Origin: Cocos nucifera | Lineage: Eukaryota > Streptophyta > Magnoliopsida > Arecales > Arecaceae | Length of the DNA stretch: 64,000 nucleotides | Assembly: GCA_006176705.1 (NCBI GenBank) | Contig: QRFJ01000296.1 | Location: forward strand, 1,740,751 to 1,804,750 | Reading direction: 5' to 3' | In this document: positions 45,222-55,794 of the stretch, in pieces | How positions within the stretch are numbered: the stretch's first letter is position 1 | Layout of the letters: each line of letters starts with the position of its first letter | Translations under genes and position numbers: made by a program | The notes under the pieces: generated by a model | The model's input: the letters and a program-made list of their open reading frames with translations, nothing else | Told to the model about the DNA's origin: nothing | Databases searched by the model: none

Positions 45222-46500
45222 TGTTGGGGATAAATCCCGCTCCTGCCGAAGCCCGGCCCGACGCTCAGCCCAATGTAACCAGTAGCTGCTGAAGAGCTTC
45301 AGCGCCAGGCGCCAGGCCGAGCCCCTAAGACGGCCGAACTGCTTAGAGGCCGAACTCCCCTGCACCAAGGTCTCGGCCGAACTGCTTAGAGGGCGAACTC
45401 CCACCGCCAGCCGAACTTCCTGACGGCCGAGCTCCTTGGACTCCAAGCGGCTGGACTTCTTCAGGAGACGGACTCCTCCCAGACGCCCGTTCGGCCATCC
45501 GAGCTCCTCCCGGGTTTTCCCTTCAGCTGAACTCTCCTACGAGCCCATGCAGCCGAACTCCTTCGGACCCCACGGCCGAACTCCTTCGAACCCCACGGCC
45601 GAACTCCTTCGGACTTTCCACGGCCGAACTCCTTCGGACCGACTCCAGGCGGGTCCGTGCAGCCGAACTCCTTCGGGCCGATCCCAGGCGAGCCCGCGCA
45701 GCCGAACTCCTTCGGACCGACCCTAGGCGACCGAACTCCTCAGCGAGCCCTGGCCGAACCAACTAGCAACCGAAGTCCTTCAATTGTCCAGCCGAGCTTC
45801 TCCGGGCCTCTCAGCGGCCGAACTCTACGGATGGCCGACCCTTCAGTCAGACGAACTCCCCCAGCTTCCCCTTCGGCCGAACTCTGTTACAAGTCCGAAC
45901 TCCGTTGGATGAACCGTCGCCTGCAGCAAGACCGGACGGCGCCTTCCTTTCCGTACCGGACTCCATGCGGCCGACTGCTCGCCGGTATGGCTCCCACGAC
46001 CTACCGGACGACGCCTTCCTCTCCGTACCGGACTCCATGCGGCCCACGGCTCGCCGGTATGGCTCCCACGATCTACCGGACGACGCCTTCCTCTCCGTAC
46101 CGGACTCCATGCGGCCCACGGCTCGCCAGTATGGCTCCCACGATCTACCGGACGACGCCTTCCTCTCCGTACCGAAGCTCCATGCTGCCCGACGACTCTC
46201 TGCCAGACGGCACAGCCGTCACCATCAACTAAGCTCCGCTATAAAAGGACCCCTCCCGACATACTAAGGCTAAGCTCTCTGAACTCTCGACTCTCTAAGC
46301 TTTCCTCCACATCTCTAAGCTCCGGAACTCATTCCGAGCACTCCATTACTGTTGGCCGGAAACTAACTTGACCGTCGGAGGGTCCTGCCGGAGCCACCAC
46401 CCCACCGGTTCCGGACGGGACTTCGTTTTGCAGGTCCCCGGCGGCGCCCAGCGGCCTCGATTGCGGCGACCTCCGGCGGCGACGGATTTCTGCACCAACA
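45222..46500 (+). repeat. GY5 3' LTR (1279 bp)
   Basis: TATA box TATAAAAGG at 46240-46248. It carries one more 72-bp unit than the 5' LTR (four against three) and differs in the CCGAACTCCTTCGG repeat block, which accounts for the 69-bp length difference. Unique parts look nearly identical between the two LTRs. Confidence 0.9.
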
Positions 46501-46505
46501 ATCTC

Positions 46506-47512
46506 TATCATCGACATCATCGAAACTCCTTTCGATGGATCAGAACTCTTCTGATTCGAACAGCTAGAATGATCGATCATCTAAATCATTCTAATTGCTC
46601 CCAAAATCCATTAGTGACACCTAGCAGTATATGGTGGCAACCCATCAGAGCTGAATGCGAACCTCTTGGTGCAGCTACCTATGTGATTAAGTTCTTCTAT
46701 CTTGAGCCCCGATCAGATTAGGGTTAAGGTGAACTCGTCAAACCCTAGTCTCTGTCATATGATGTAATCATTCGATTCGAGTCCAATGTGAAAATCTAAA
46801 TAGAAACTCTTTCTATTATTTCACTCTACCATGGCCATGGATTTCTGGACTTGATTCTCATGATCATCATAGGGCTACTCCTCTACCACCGAGGTAGATA
46901 GATTCCATCTTGATGCAATCCAGTTCCTACAATGAACATGCTATAGCCAACATACACCTCAGGATTCCATATGGCTAGGAGACCGAGTAATGGTGTAGTC
47001 AAACTATAACACCCTCAAGGTGAACTGTCGATGCATCTCAGGTCAAAGAACCAGACACACTACTACAGCATCGAGTCAGTCATTGACGAGAAGGTAGACT
47101 TCCTAATGACTACTCGAGGTGGTCACGCTCAGTGCCCTCGTTCTCTAACGAGTACCTATACTCTCGCTCCGGTGTCTCCACACCGTAGACTCAAGACTCA
47201 TCTACTAAAGAGAAGCGATTGTACACCAACCTTTTGGATCAATCACCATCCTCGTGATGATCCTATGGTCAGGAGCATTTTATGAGTTAATAATGATTAT
47301 TCATGTCTTAAATTTTCAACTCTTGAAAATATGAATTATCATTACCATTAACTCAAAGGATGTATCACAGACACTAAATACACATATGTGATAGAAAATA
47401 ACCCATTTATTGATTTTAGTCAAAATTATAATTTTGCCCCTAGAAGTGTATTACAAGTGTCAGCCAATTCTGGCTTCTAGGGCACATATATCTAACAATC
47501 TTTCACTTATCC
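46506..47512 (-). repeat. CO2 3' LTR, proximal part (U3 side), and polypurine tract
   Basis: The LTR begins at 47497 on the minus strand (TGTTAGATATATGTGCCC). The polypurine tract AGTGAAAGAT lies at 47498-47507. The part to 46506 is U3 and joins the distal part across GY5. Small plus-strand ORFs are incidental. Confidence 0.85.
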
Positions 47513-47525
47513 TAAAGCCAATTGG

Positions 47526-48930
47526 CTACAAGTCTAAGGCTTCGATCTTCTGCTGGCCCAACGACTTTGTAAGTGGGTCTGCCACATTATCTACGGAGTT
47601 GACTCTCTTGACCTCGACATAACCCTTCTCGAGGTAATCACGGATGAGGTGGTATCGCCGCTCAATATGCTTGGATTTCTGGTGAGACCTTGGCTCCTTA
47701 GCAAGGGCTATGGCGCCATTGTTGTCGCAGTATAGAGGAATGGCATCTGATGGCATTACTCTGATTTCTGCAGCAAACTTCTTGTACCAGAATGCTTCCT
47801 TCGCAGCCTCTGATGCAGCGATATATTCTGCTTCCATGGTGGAATCTGCTATCACCGTTTGCTTGGAACTCTTCCAGCTGACAGCTCCACCATTGCACAC
47901 AAACAGACTCCCAGATGTCGACTTTCGATCATCTATATCGGACATGAAGTCCGAGTCTGTGTATCCCTGGACTAGGAGTTCTCCGTTACCAAAGACCAAC
48001 ATCATATCCTTAGTTCTTCTCAAGTACTTAAGGATACATTTCACAGAAGTCCAGTGTTCTTCACCTGGATTTGACTGATATCTGCTTGTGACACTCACAG
48101 CATGGGCTATATCAGGTCGTGTACATAGCATGGCATACATGAGGCTCCCTATTGCAGAAGCATAAGGGATCTTGCTCATGCATTCTATTTCCTCAGGTGT
48201 GCTGGGGCACATCTTCTTGGAAAGATGAATACCATGTCTGAAGGATATTAATCCCCTCTTAGAGTTTTCCATACTAAACCTCTTTAGTACTTTCTCTATG
48301 TACATCTTCTGTGAAAGTCCTAGCATCCTATTCGGTCTATCCCTATAGACCTTAATTCCTAGAATAAAGGATGCTTCACCTAGGTCTTTCATGGAGAATT
48401 CCTTGGACAACCACATCTTGACTGATGTCAACATGGGAATATCATTCCCAATAAGGAGGATGTCATCCACGTACAATACGAGGAAGACAACAGCGCTCCC
48501 ACTGATCCTTTTTGAAAACACATGGTTCCTCTTCATTTTTGATGAAACCAAACTTTTTGATCACATCATTGAAATGAGTGTTCCAGCTCCGAGATGCTTG
48601 CTTAAGTCCATATATGGACCTTTGCAGCTTGCAAACCTTGTGATCAGTATCACTGGATGTGAAACCTAGCGGCTGTTCCATATAGATATCTTCCTCAAGA
48701 TATCCATTTAGGAATGCCGTTTTCACATCCATTTGCCATATTTCATAATCGAAATAGGCTGCAACAGCAAGCAATGTGCGGATGGATTTTAGCATAGCTA
48801 CTGGGGAAAAGGTATCCTGATAGTCTAATGCCTTCGCGTTGACTATAACCTTTTGCCACCAGTCTAGCCTTGAATGTCTCCACATTTCCATCTGCACCAA
48901 TCTTTCTCTTGAAGATCCATTTACATCCCA
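47526..48930 (-). pseudogene. pol: CO2 reverse transcriptase and RNase H
   Basis: RT N-terminal part at about 48921-49030 (SEKWLEAMQSEIDSM; QVWTLVDPPEG) and 48743-48931 (GCKWIFKRKIG). Then 48463-48900: MDVKTAFLNGYLEEDIYMEQP and YGLKQASRSWN. The 341-codon frame 47526-48551 covers LYVDDILLIGND (catalytic YVDD), MKDLGEASFILGIKVYRD, YASAIGSLMYAMLCTRPDIAHAVSV, and RNase H with GYTDSDFMSDIDDRKSTSGS, EAEYIAASEAAKE and HIERRYHLIRDYLEKG. It ends VADPLTKSLGQQKIEALDL. Frame breaks lie near 48900 and 48500-48550. The motifs fit the Angela/Tork group well. Confidence 0.9.
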
Positions 48931-50180
48931 ATAGGTACTATACCTTCTGGTGGATCTACCAAGGTCCAGACTTGGTTTGAGTGCATCGAGTCAATTTCTG
49001 ACTGCATTGCCTCTAGCCATTTCTCGGAGTCGATATCTGATATCGCCTCATTGTAGGTTTTGGGATCATCTCCATGAGCACCATTACCTACGAGGAACAT
49101 TTTCTCTACATCCTCTGAAATAATACCTAAGTATCTTTCAGGGGGACGGGAAACTCTTTCCGATCTACGAGGTGGAGGAGGTAGTGTTCTTATTGGCTCA
49201 ACCTGATTTGGTTCCAATTGGTCCTTAGCTCGTTCCACTTGTGAGACTTTCTCATCAAGCTTGATCTGCTTTTCCAATGCCGCTATCTTGAATAAACTAT
49301 TTTTCAAGAAAGATGGCATGTCGACTCACAATCACATTGTGGTCTTCTGGAATGTAGAAATAGTATCCTAATGACTCTTTAGGATATCCTATGAATCGAG
49401 CTCTGAAGGACCTAAACTCTAACTTATCCACTTGTTGTCTTTTGACATGAGCCGGACAACCCCAAATTCTGAGATGACTCAGACTTGATTTCTTACCGTG
49501 CCATATCTCATACGGTGTGGTAGGAACGGTTTTAGAGGGAACCCTGTTCAGTAGATAGATTGAAGTTAACAATGAGTGTCCCCAAAGAAAATCAGGGAGG
49601 TCTGTGAAGCTCATCATGGATCGAACCATATCTAATAGAGTCCGATTTCTCCGTTCTGAAACCCCGTTGAGTTGAGGTGTTCCTGGTGGAGTCCATTGAG
49701 AGACTATGCCATTATTCCTTGAGATAGTCTAGGAATTCTAGGAATTTCCAGCTAAGATATTCACCTCCTCGATCTGATCGAAGAACCTTAATGGATTTTT
49801 CTGTTTGTTTTTCTACTTCATGTCTGAATTCTTTGAACTTTTCAAAAGCTTCAGACTTGTGTCTCATAAGATACACATACCCATACCTAGACAGATCATC
49901 GATAAAGGTAATGAAGTAGACAAAATTGCCTCTAGCCGGCACATCAAATGGGCCGCACACATCAGTATGTACTAGGGCAAGGAGATCTGTGGCCCTCTCC
50001 CCATGTCCAACAAAAGGGAGTTTAGGTCATTTTGCCTTGAAGACAGGATTCACAAGTTGGATATGACTCAGAAGTCAATGGACTCAATAGCCCATTTTTC
50101 TCCAATTTGTTGATCCTATCTTCTGCTATATGACCTAATCTCAAGTGCCATAGATATCTGTCATTTGGACTATCCCTAGG
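48921..50180 (-). pseudogene. pol: CO2 GAG-pre-integrase and integrase, broken
   Basis: Minus strand from about 50180: GAG-pre-integrase remnants, then the integrase core at 49960-49712 (GPFDVPARGNFVYFITFIDDLSRYGYVYL; VLRSDRGGEYLS, so both core Asp regions are readable). After a break come 49629-49297 (LPDFLWGHSLLTSIYLLNRVPSK; IWGCPAHVKR; RFIGYPKESLGYYFY) and a linker with PPPRRSERVSRPPERYLG at about 49170. Breaks near 49975-50180 and 49630-49712 make it non-functional. Confidence 0.87.
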
Positions 50181-50616
50181 TCATTTGGCATTCACGTTTT
50201 GCTCGATAGTTAGAACAGGTACATCAATATGTAGCTGATAAAGACCATTAATAAGGAAACCATTTGCAATTTTATTTCTTTCATAAAGAATGTTACAATG
50301 GTCCTTAAAGAAGGTGATCACATAACCTTCTTGTGCTAAGCATGAAACAGAAATCAAATTCCTGCTAGCTGCAGGCACAAAATAACAGTCTTTCAAAACT
50401 AAGTCTAAACCGGATGGTAATCGTAGAGGGTATGTTCCCACGGCTACTGCAGCAACTCTTGCTCCATTACCAACGCGTAGGATCATGTCTCCATCCCTCA
50501 GCCTCCTGCTATCCTCAAGATCCTGCATAGAAGTGCACAGATGAGCACTAGAACCAGAGTCAAGCACCCAACTGGATGCAGAAGAAATCGTAAGATTAGA
50601 CTCAATAACGAGCATA
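50181..50616 (-). pseudogene. pol: CO2 protease, truncated upstream
   Basis: Aspartic protease with the catalytic motif WVLDSGSSAHLC about 17 residues after the first Met, then RVGNGARVAAVAVGTY and LKDCYFVPAASRNLISVS. The frame is intact over 144 codons. Upstream of about 50617 the copia sequence ends abruptly and CACTA-type subterminal motifs start, so gag was lost by deletion or rearrangement. Confidence 0.85.
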
Positions 50617-50834
50617 CCGCAGCGGTTGGCACAGATATGATAGCGATTATAAAACTACTGCCATGGATTTTATATAATTAAAAAAATAAAATTTTTATTT
50701 TTTTTATATATTTTACCTGATAAATATAGATATATAACATAAAAAAATATAATAAATATAAAAATTATTCTAAAATGCTAAAATTTTATTATCAAATAAA
50801 ATTTATTATAATATTTTTTAAAAAATAAAATACA
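50617..50834. repeat. CACTA left subterminal remnant
   Basis: ATAGCGATTATAAAACTACTGCC (about 50640-50662) is a degraded copy of the subterminal pair. It is followed by AT-rich sequence up to the stop codon of the Ptta-type gene. Confidence 0.55.
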
Positions 50835-52544
50835 TCAAAAGTCTTCTAAATCTACATCATCATCATCGTCATCGTCATCGAAAGCCGAAGCCAGAGCTAG
50901 AGCTGGAGCCGAAGTTAGAGCTGGAGCTGAAGCTAGAATGTGGGCCAACATATCCTCGAAGATCATGATATCAAAACGTACGTTGAGCATCGACATCATG
51001 TCTCTCACGATACCCTTCAGATGAGATGCATGCTCCTCAGCTTGATCTGCCCGTGCCAATACCTCCTCAAGCTCCTTTCGACTGACAACATCGAAAGTCT
51101 GTGAGTAGATGCTTGCTTCAGACCAGTAGCTCATCGACATGTGTTCAGATCTATATCGGATCCTCCCAGAGTGCTCAAGCCCCAAGACCTGAGATAGATG
51201 GTCATGGAGCCCAGAGGTATCCGAGCCCTCGCTCGCAAGCGCATCTAACTGATCCTATAATTATAAATTAAAATAAAATTTTATAAGAAATACTATAATA
51301 CTAATCATATATACTAATATATTTAATACTTATAAAAATACGTCCGATCACGGTGTTCATCGATCTGCCCGTTTGTCTATGCGGCTGGATCGAAAGATCT
51401 CGCTATGGTTGAGCATCACTCCATCTCTCATCAGCTATAACAAAGAATAAATTTATAGAAAGATGATAAAAAATATGAATTTAATTTATCTAGTAAGATT
51501 TAAAATTAATTACCTCTCTATGCACACGATTGAACATAGATTTATGGCCTAGAGTGTGCGTATACTCTTGGGCTACACGATTCTTTCGGTTCTAACGGGA
51601 GGTAGCCAAATAAGTATTCAAATAAATAATAAATATATAAAAAATATTTAAATAAAACTTTAAGCATATTGAAAAATTTAAAAGTTAAAAGTTTTACCTC
51701 GAACTCCTGGCTTTTCCACTGTCTAACCATCATCTCCTACCGACTCGAAAGACAGTCCTGTATCCAAGGAACAAACTCCTCTAGAGTATCTCGTCGGTGC
51801 TCGAGCCATCCTCTGTGGAGCTTGATCTTATAACCTTGGTACAACTTTCTAATCTTCTTCAATCGAACATCTCGAGTCCTCTCGTGATCGGAGAAATCGT
51901 ACCTCTCCTGCATAAATTTATCAAAAATCAATTACAAAATTATTCTAATCAAACATATATAGTGTAAACATATAAAATTTATAAACATAACTAAGATGCA
52001 CGTACTTACACATATCTCCTCTTATACCCAGTCCCTAACGGCAGCATCTATCAAATGCCAGTCTCTAGGCTCTATGGGAATGACGTCCGACCACTTCACA
52101 AGCACTCCAAAAAAGGAATGCATCTTCCGTGTGGTCTTTCCTACCGACATCCCCTCCATATCATACTGCACCATCATCTGATGCTGGCGGTTCCACACGT
52201 ATGCCATACGTGTGGGACCATGAAATTTTTGACTGGATGATGCACCTGCAATGCAAATATGTTATGCAAATATATAAGTGTATTAATACTATATAAAAAA
52301 TAAAGTTATGCTAATATAATAAAAACGTACACTCAGATGCCTGTGATGGTAGAGGCTCAGCTGCTGGTGGACTAGATGTCATCGATGGAGTAGATACCAT
52401 TGGTGGAATAGATGCCAATGGTGAAGATCCCTGAGCAGCCGATGCCGAGGTGGATGGAGTATGCTCTGACTACTCCTCGAATGCGGAACTGCGCATAACC
52501 CGTCGAGAGACAGGGGTGAAAGCTAGATGGTATTTCGGTGTCAT
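50835..52544 (-). pseudogene. Ptta/En/Spm-type plant transposase gene, with introns, decayed
   Basis: Protein pieces in the order expected for the plant Ptta/En/Spm family (TNPA-like, DNA-binding). Exon 1 starts at ATG 52544 (MTPKYHLAFTPVSRR) and has a Pro/Ser-rich tail. Next VWNRQHQMMVQYDMEGMSVGKTT (about 52200-52130). Then LKKIRKLYQGYKIKLHRGW (about 51870-51800), then KNRVAQEYTHTLGHKSMFNRVHRE (about 51590-51515). The last exon (about 51255-50835) has a helical RKELEEVLARADQAEEHASHL stretch and ends in an acidic run of Asp and DLEDF before the stop. AT-rich gaps between pieces look like introns. In-frame stops occur in exon 1 and after the second and third pieces. No TNP2 (TNPD-like) gene is present beside it. 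Confidence 0.7.
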
Positions 52545-52599
52545 CGTAACCTACAATGTTAATGAACATTAATCAATATAATATCATGACATATCAAAT

Positions 52600-53110
52600 T
52601 CTATTCGCTCGAAAGTCAAGTCGGCTTCGTACCTGAGACAGCCAGCTTCGTGCCTGAGACATCCGACTAGGGTCCTCCCCCAGCCAGCTCGATCACGACC
52701 CGAGCCAGCTCGGCTGCGTATCCGAGCCGGCTCGACTGTGTGCCATCCCCTCGATCACTCCCTCTCTCGATCTCTCTCACCGACGACGGCGGCGAGGCCG
52801 AACCCCTCCCTCCCAGCTTTTCTATCTCTCGATCTTTCTATCTCCTTCTCTCGATCTTCCTCGTCGGCGAGGTCGAACCCCATCCCTCCCTCTCTCACTC
52901 TCTTGATCTTTCTTACCGACAAGATCGGACCCCATCCCTTCCAGTGATGCCGGCGAGGTCGGACCCCCTCTCTTTCTCTCTCTCTCTCGATCTCGCACTC
53001 TTTCTCTCTCGATCTCCCTCATCGGCGAGGTCGGACCCCCTCCCTTCTAATAATGGCGGCGAAGCCGGACCCCCTCCCTCCCAATGATGGCGGTGAGGCC
53101 GGATCCCTTC
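52600..53110. repeat. Pyrimidine-rich low-complexity DNA in the CACTA element
   Basis: Repeated TCTCTCTCGATCT and TCGGCGAGGTCGGACCCCCTCCC strings, open in several frames because it lacks A/T-rich stops. No protein motif. It may be the 5' leader of the Ptta-type gene. Confidence 0.6.
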
Positions 53111-53560
53111 CTTCCTCTCTCAAGTATAGATCCATCGGGTATTCAAATTTGAATATAATATCAGTAATTAAAATTGGATCTGGATCTGAATATCCATGTT
53201 TCGATCTAAATCTAATCCATTGATAGATCTAGCCCACAACCACCAATATGGCATGGCCCCAGCCTACCGCCATGGCACGATCCAAAAATTATGGCATACA
53301 GATAATTATAATATTTATTATAAATATTTTATAAATTATTATAAATATATATGATTAATAAATAATACTATAAAATTAAAAAAAAATATATCTGTAGCTA
53401 TAGAGAGCGGGTTGCACTGAAAGATCTGAGGATCACCGACGACGATGCTAGAGGAGGACGATGGCACTAAAAGTAATCTGCGAAACAAAAATAAGATAGT
53501 GAGATAGAGAAGAAAAAAAGAAAAAAAAGAGAGAAAAAGCAAGGGCGACCGGGGATGGGG
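53111..53560. other. Unassigned sequence in the CACTA element
   Basis: Mixed, partly AT-rich sequence between the pyrimidine-rich and the G-rich blocks. No gene, RNA or repeat recognised. Confidence 0.5.
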
Positions 53561-54115
53561 GCCAGTGGGAGGGGGGTATAGTGATGAGGAGGCTGAAGGA
53601 GGCTTTCGCACTCGATCGGAGGAGGGTCAGAATGGTGGTGGTGGGGGCTAGGATTTTGAGGGGGCCGAGGGAGGGTCGAATGGGGGTACGTCAGAGGAGG
53701 GGGTTCGCTAGAAACCGAGGGAGGGTCGGATGGAGGGGCAAGAGGGTGGGGTTTCATGGGGGGTCGAGCGAGGGTGCAAGGGGTTCGCTGGAGGGGGGTT
53801 TCGCAGGGGGCTGAGAAAGGGTTGGATAGAGGTGTGGGGGGGTCGGGTGGGGGGTGGGGGTGGCGGGGAGGGGCGACCAGGGATGGGGGGCCAGAGAGGG
53901 AGGATTGGATGGAGGGGTGGGGGGATCGGGTGGGGGTGGTGGGAGGGGCGGCCGGGGATGGGGGGTCGAAGAGGGAGGGGGAAGGAGGGGCGGCGTCGGC
54001 CGAAGGGGATGGAGGGGCAACGTCGGTCGGGGGGAGGAGGGTCGATGCCGGCTGTGGGGGGAGAAGGGACGATGAGGGATGATGTCGGCCAGGGGGAGGA
54101 GCCTCACCGATGACG
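53561..54115. repeat. Strongly G-rich (plus strand) block
   Basis: Dozens of runs of three or more G, for example GGGGATGGGGGGCCAG and GGTGGGGGGTGGGGGTGG. The minus strand reads as Pro/Ser-rich ORFs and the plus strand as Gly/Arg-rich ORFs, both composition artefacts. The density of G runs suggests G-quadruplex potential. Confidence 0.75.
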
Positions 54116-54184
54116 AAGAGGATGGGGATAGAGAGAGATCGAGCACGCAGGGAAGGAAAGAAAAAATTTAAAAATTTTTAACCT

Positions 54185-55671
54185 AACCTACGACAGTGGT
54201 TATCAAACCGCTGCCATAGATCTGTGGCAGCAGTTACCCAAAATCGCTGCCATAGATCTATGGCAGCAATTCTATAACCGCTACCGTAGATCTATGGCAG
54301 CAATTTTTGATAACCTCTGCCATAGATGAAAAATAATTTTTTTATTTTTTTTAAATATTATATAATTTTAAATTTTAATTTCTATCTTCATCATTTATTA
54401 TCTAAATAATTATCATTAGAGTGTCGTCGCAAAAGATTGCCTCGATTCGATGTTTCTAGCTTTATCGATCATAAAAATTTGATTTCGATGATCACGAATG
54501 ATGATGTGATGATCTGATAGATGGAGATCTTCGATAGATTCAAAAACTTGCAACGATGATCTCAATGATATTTATAACATACTATCAAAATTTTACTTCA
54601 ATCAAATATCGTTATCATAGTCAATTTAGTACGGAATGATTTCGACCATTAAATTAGAAACAAGCGATCAAAAGATTAAATGGCATTCGATTATGAGATA
54701 ATTTTTTAGTTAAATAATTTTTATTATAATTTTAAATATTTTATATGATGATGATAGTAAAATTTAAATTATTTTTGTATAAACTATTCATATTAAGCAG
54801 ATATTGCAAAAGTACGAGCGTAGCAACTAGTGAAGTTTCAGAATGATTATCAGAAGACGTATAGTTTTAGATCGTTCTTCATCTTATAAGTTGAATTTTA
54901 TAATCACCATCATAAAAAATGATTAAAGTAGTAGCCAAGATCATTTATAAAAAAAATTATCTCATAATCGGATATCGTTTGGTTCTTTGATCAATCATTT
55001 ATCATTTAACGGTCAAAACTAACATATACTAAATTAACTAAGATAATGATATCCGATTGAAGTAAAACTTTGATAGTACGTTACAAACATCACCAAAATC
55101 ATCATTATAGATTTTTGGATCTATCGAAGGTCTTCATCTATCAGATCATCGCATCATCATTCGTGATCATCGAAATTAAATTTTTTTGATCGACGAAGCT
55201 AGGGCCATCGGATCGAGGTGACCTTTTGCGATGACACTCTAATGATAATTATTTAGATAATGAATGGTGAAGATGGATATTAAATTTTAATATTATATAA
55301 TATTTAAAAAAATATATATATGATAGTGATTACAATTAATCGTTGCTATAAATCAGATTATAGCAGCGGTTACTACTAACCGCAGCTATAGATCTAATTT
55401 ATGGCAGCGGTTATAATGAACTACTGCTGTAGATCGACCTATGATAGTTATTTTTTGTAATCATTGCTATAGGTCCGATCTATGACAGCGATTTTCTATG
55501 ACCGCTGCTATATGTCGGACCTATAGCAGCAGTTATAAAAATCACTGCCATAGGTCCGACCTATGGCAGCGGTTAATGAAGATCTATGGCAACGATTAAC
55601 GAAAATTGCTGCAGTAGGATCTATGGAAGCGGTTTCAAAAATTGCTGCCATAGGCTATTTTTGTAGTAGTG
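54185..55671. repeat. Large inverted repeat (foldback) with flanking CACTA subterminal motifs
   Basis: About 54355-54785 is the reverse complement of about 54885-55310 at roughly 80% by eye. For example, GATCACGAATGATGATG (left) pairs with CATCATCATTCGTGATC (right), and TTATGAGATAATTTTTT pairs with AAAAAATTATCTCATAA. The loop is about 100 bp. On both outer sides are GGCAGCGGTT/AACCGCTGCC subterminal motifs (54185-54330 and 55320-55660), so the whole block is close to palindromic and could form a long hairpin RNA if transcribed. The right edge is the CACTA terminus. Confidence 0.8.
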
Positions 55672-55794
55672 ATAAAGTCTACTGGATGACTAATGATGTT
55701 ATCCTCAGGAATTTGCATCTCATGATGCCATCTCATCGCCTCAGTGGTCTTCGATGACTGATAAAGTCTCTGAAACCTTAGTGTTAATAGAAAG
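55672..55794 (-). pseudogene. Fragment of TNP2-type CACTA transposase
   Basis: On the minus strand the 123 bp encode a stretch with RFQRLYQSSKTTEAMRWHHE and then ISHPVDF. It resembles the TNP2 (Transposase_21) family region RLQRLYxSxxTAxxMRWH followed by an xHPxDxxxW motif. It is cut by the CACTA terminus on one side and by GY6 on the other. Whether it belongs to the neighbouring CACTA or to an older element is unclear. The assignment comes from remembered family motifs. Confidence 0.5.

Larger units (their letters stand above)
37652..46500 (+). mobile_element. GY5: complete-ended Tat/Retand-like element, candidate helper lineage
   Basis: LTRs 37652-38861 (1210 bp) and 45222-46500 (1279 bp), both starting TGTTGGGG and ending CACCAACA. 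Perfect target duplication ATCTC at 37647-37651 and 46501-46505, lying inside the CO2 LTR. Primer site at 38862-38883 and polypurine tract at 45205-45221. gag-pol is nearly open over 5 kb, broken by two single-base insertions (near 39348 and 42160) and a deletion of about 430 bp in integrase. Insertion order is therefore GY4, then CO2, then GY5. Confidence 0.93.
36358..50616 (-). mobile_element. CO2: Ty1/copia (Angela/Tork-like) element, 5' part lost, split by GY5
   Basis: Minus strand. The 3' LTR runs from 47497 down to 46506 and, after GY5, from 37651 to 36358 (about 2.29 kb in total). Pol runs from the protease at 50615 to the RNase H end at 47526. LTR start TGTTAGATATATGTGCCC and polypurine tract AGTGAAAGAT resemble Angela/BARE-type copia elements, which also have long LTRs. 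gag, primer site and 5' LTR are absent: at about 50617 the sequence changes to CACTA material. It inserted into the GY4 3' LTR. Confidence 0.85.
50617..55671 (-). mobile_element. CACTA (En/Spm) DNA transposon, left end lost
   Basis: The right terminus, read on the minus strand, is CACTACTACAAAAATAGCC (55653-55671), a typical CACTA terminal inverted repeat. Inside it lie many copies of a subterminal motif of the TATGGCAGCGGTT/AACCGCTGCCATAG type (55320-55660, 54185-54330, and a degraded pair at 50620-50660). It contains a Ptta-type gene (50835-52544). No left CACTA end is visible at 50617, where it joins CO2, so the element is truncated or rearranged there. ATA follows at 55672-55674 as a possible 3-bp duplication, which cannot be checked on the left. 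Confidence 0.75.

Noticed and set aside
53754..54146. Pro-rich minus ORF and Gly-rich plus ORFs
   Set aside because: Composition artefacts of the G-rich block. No conserved motif.
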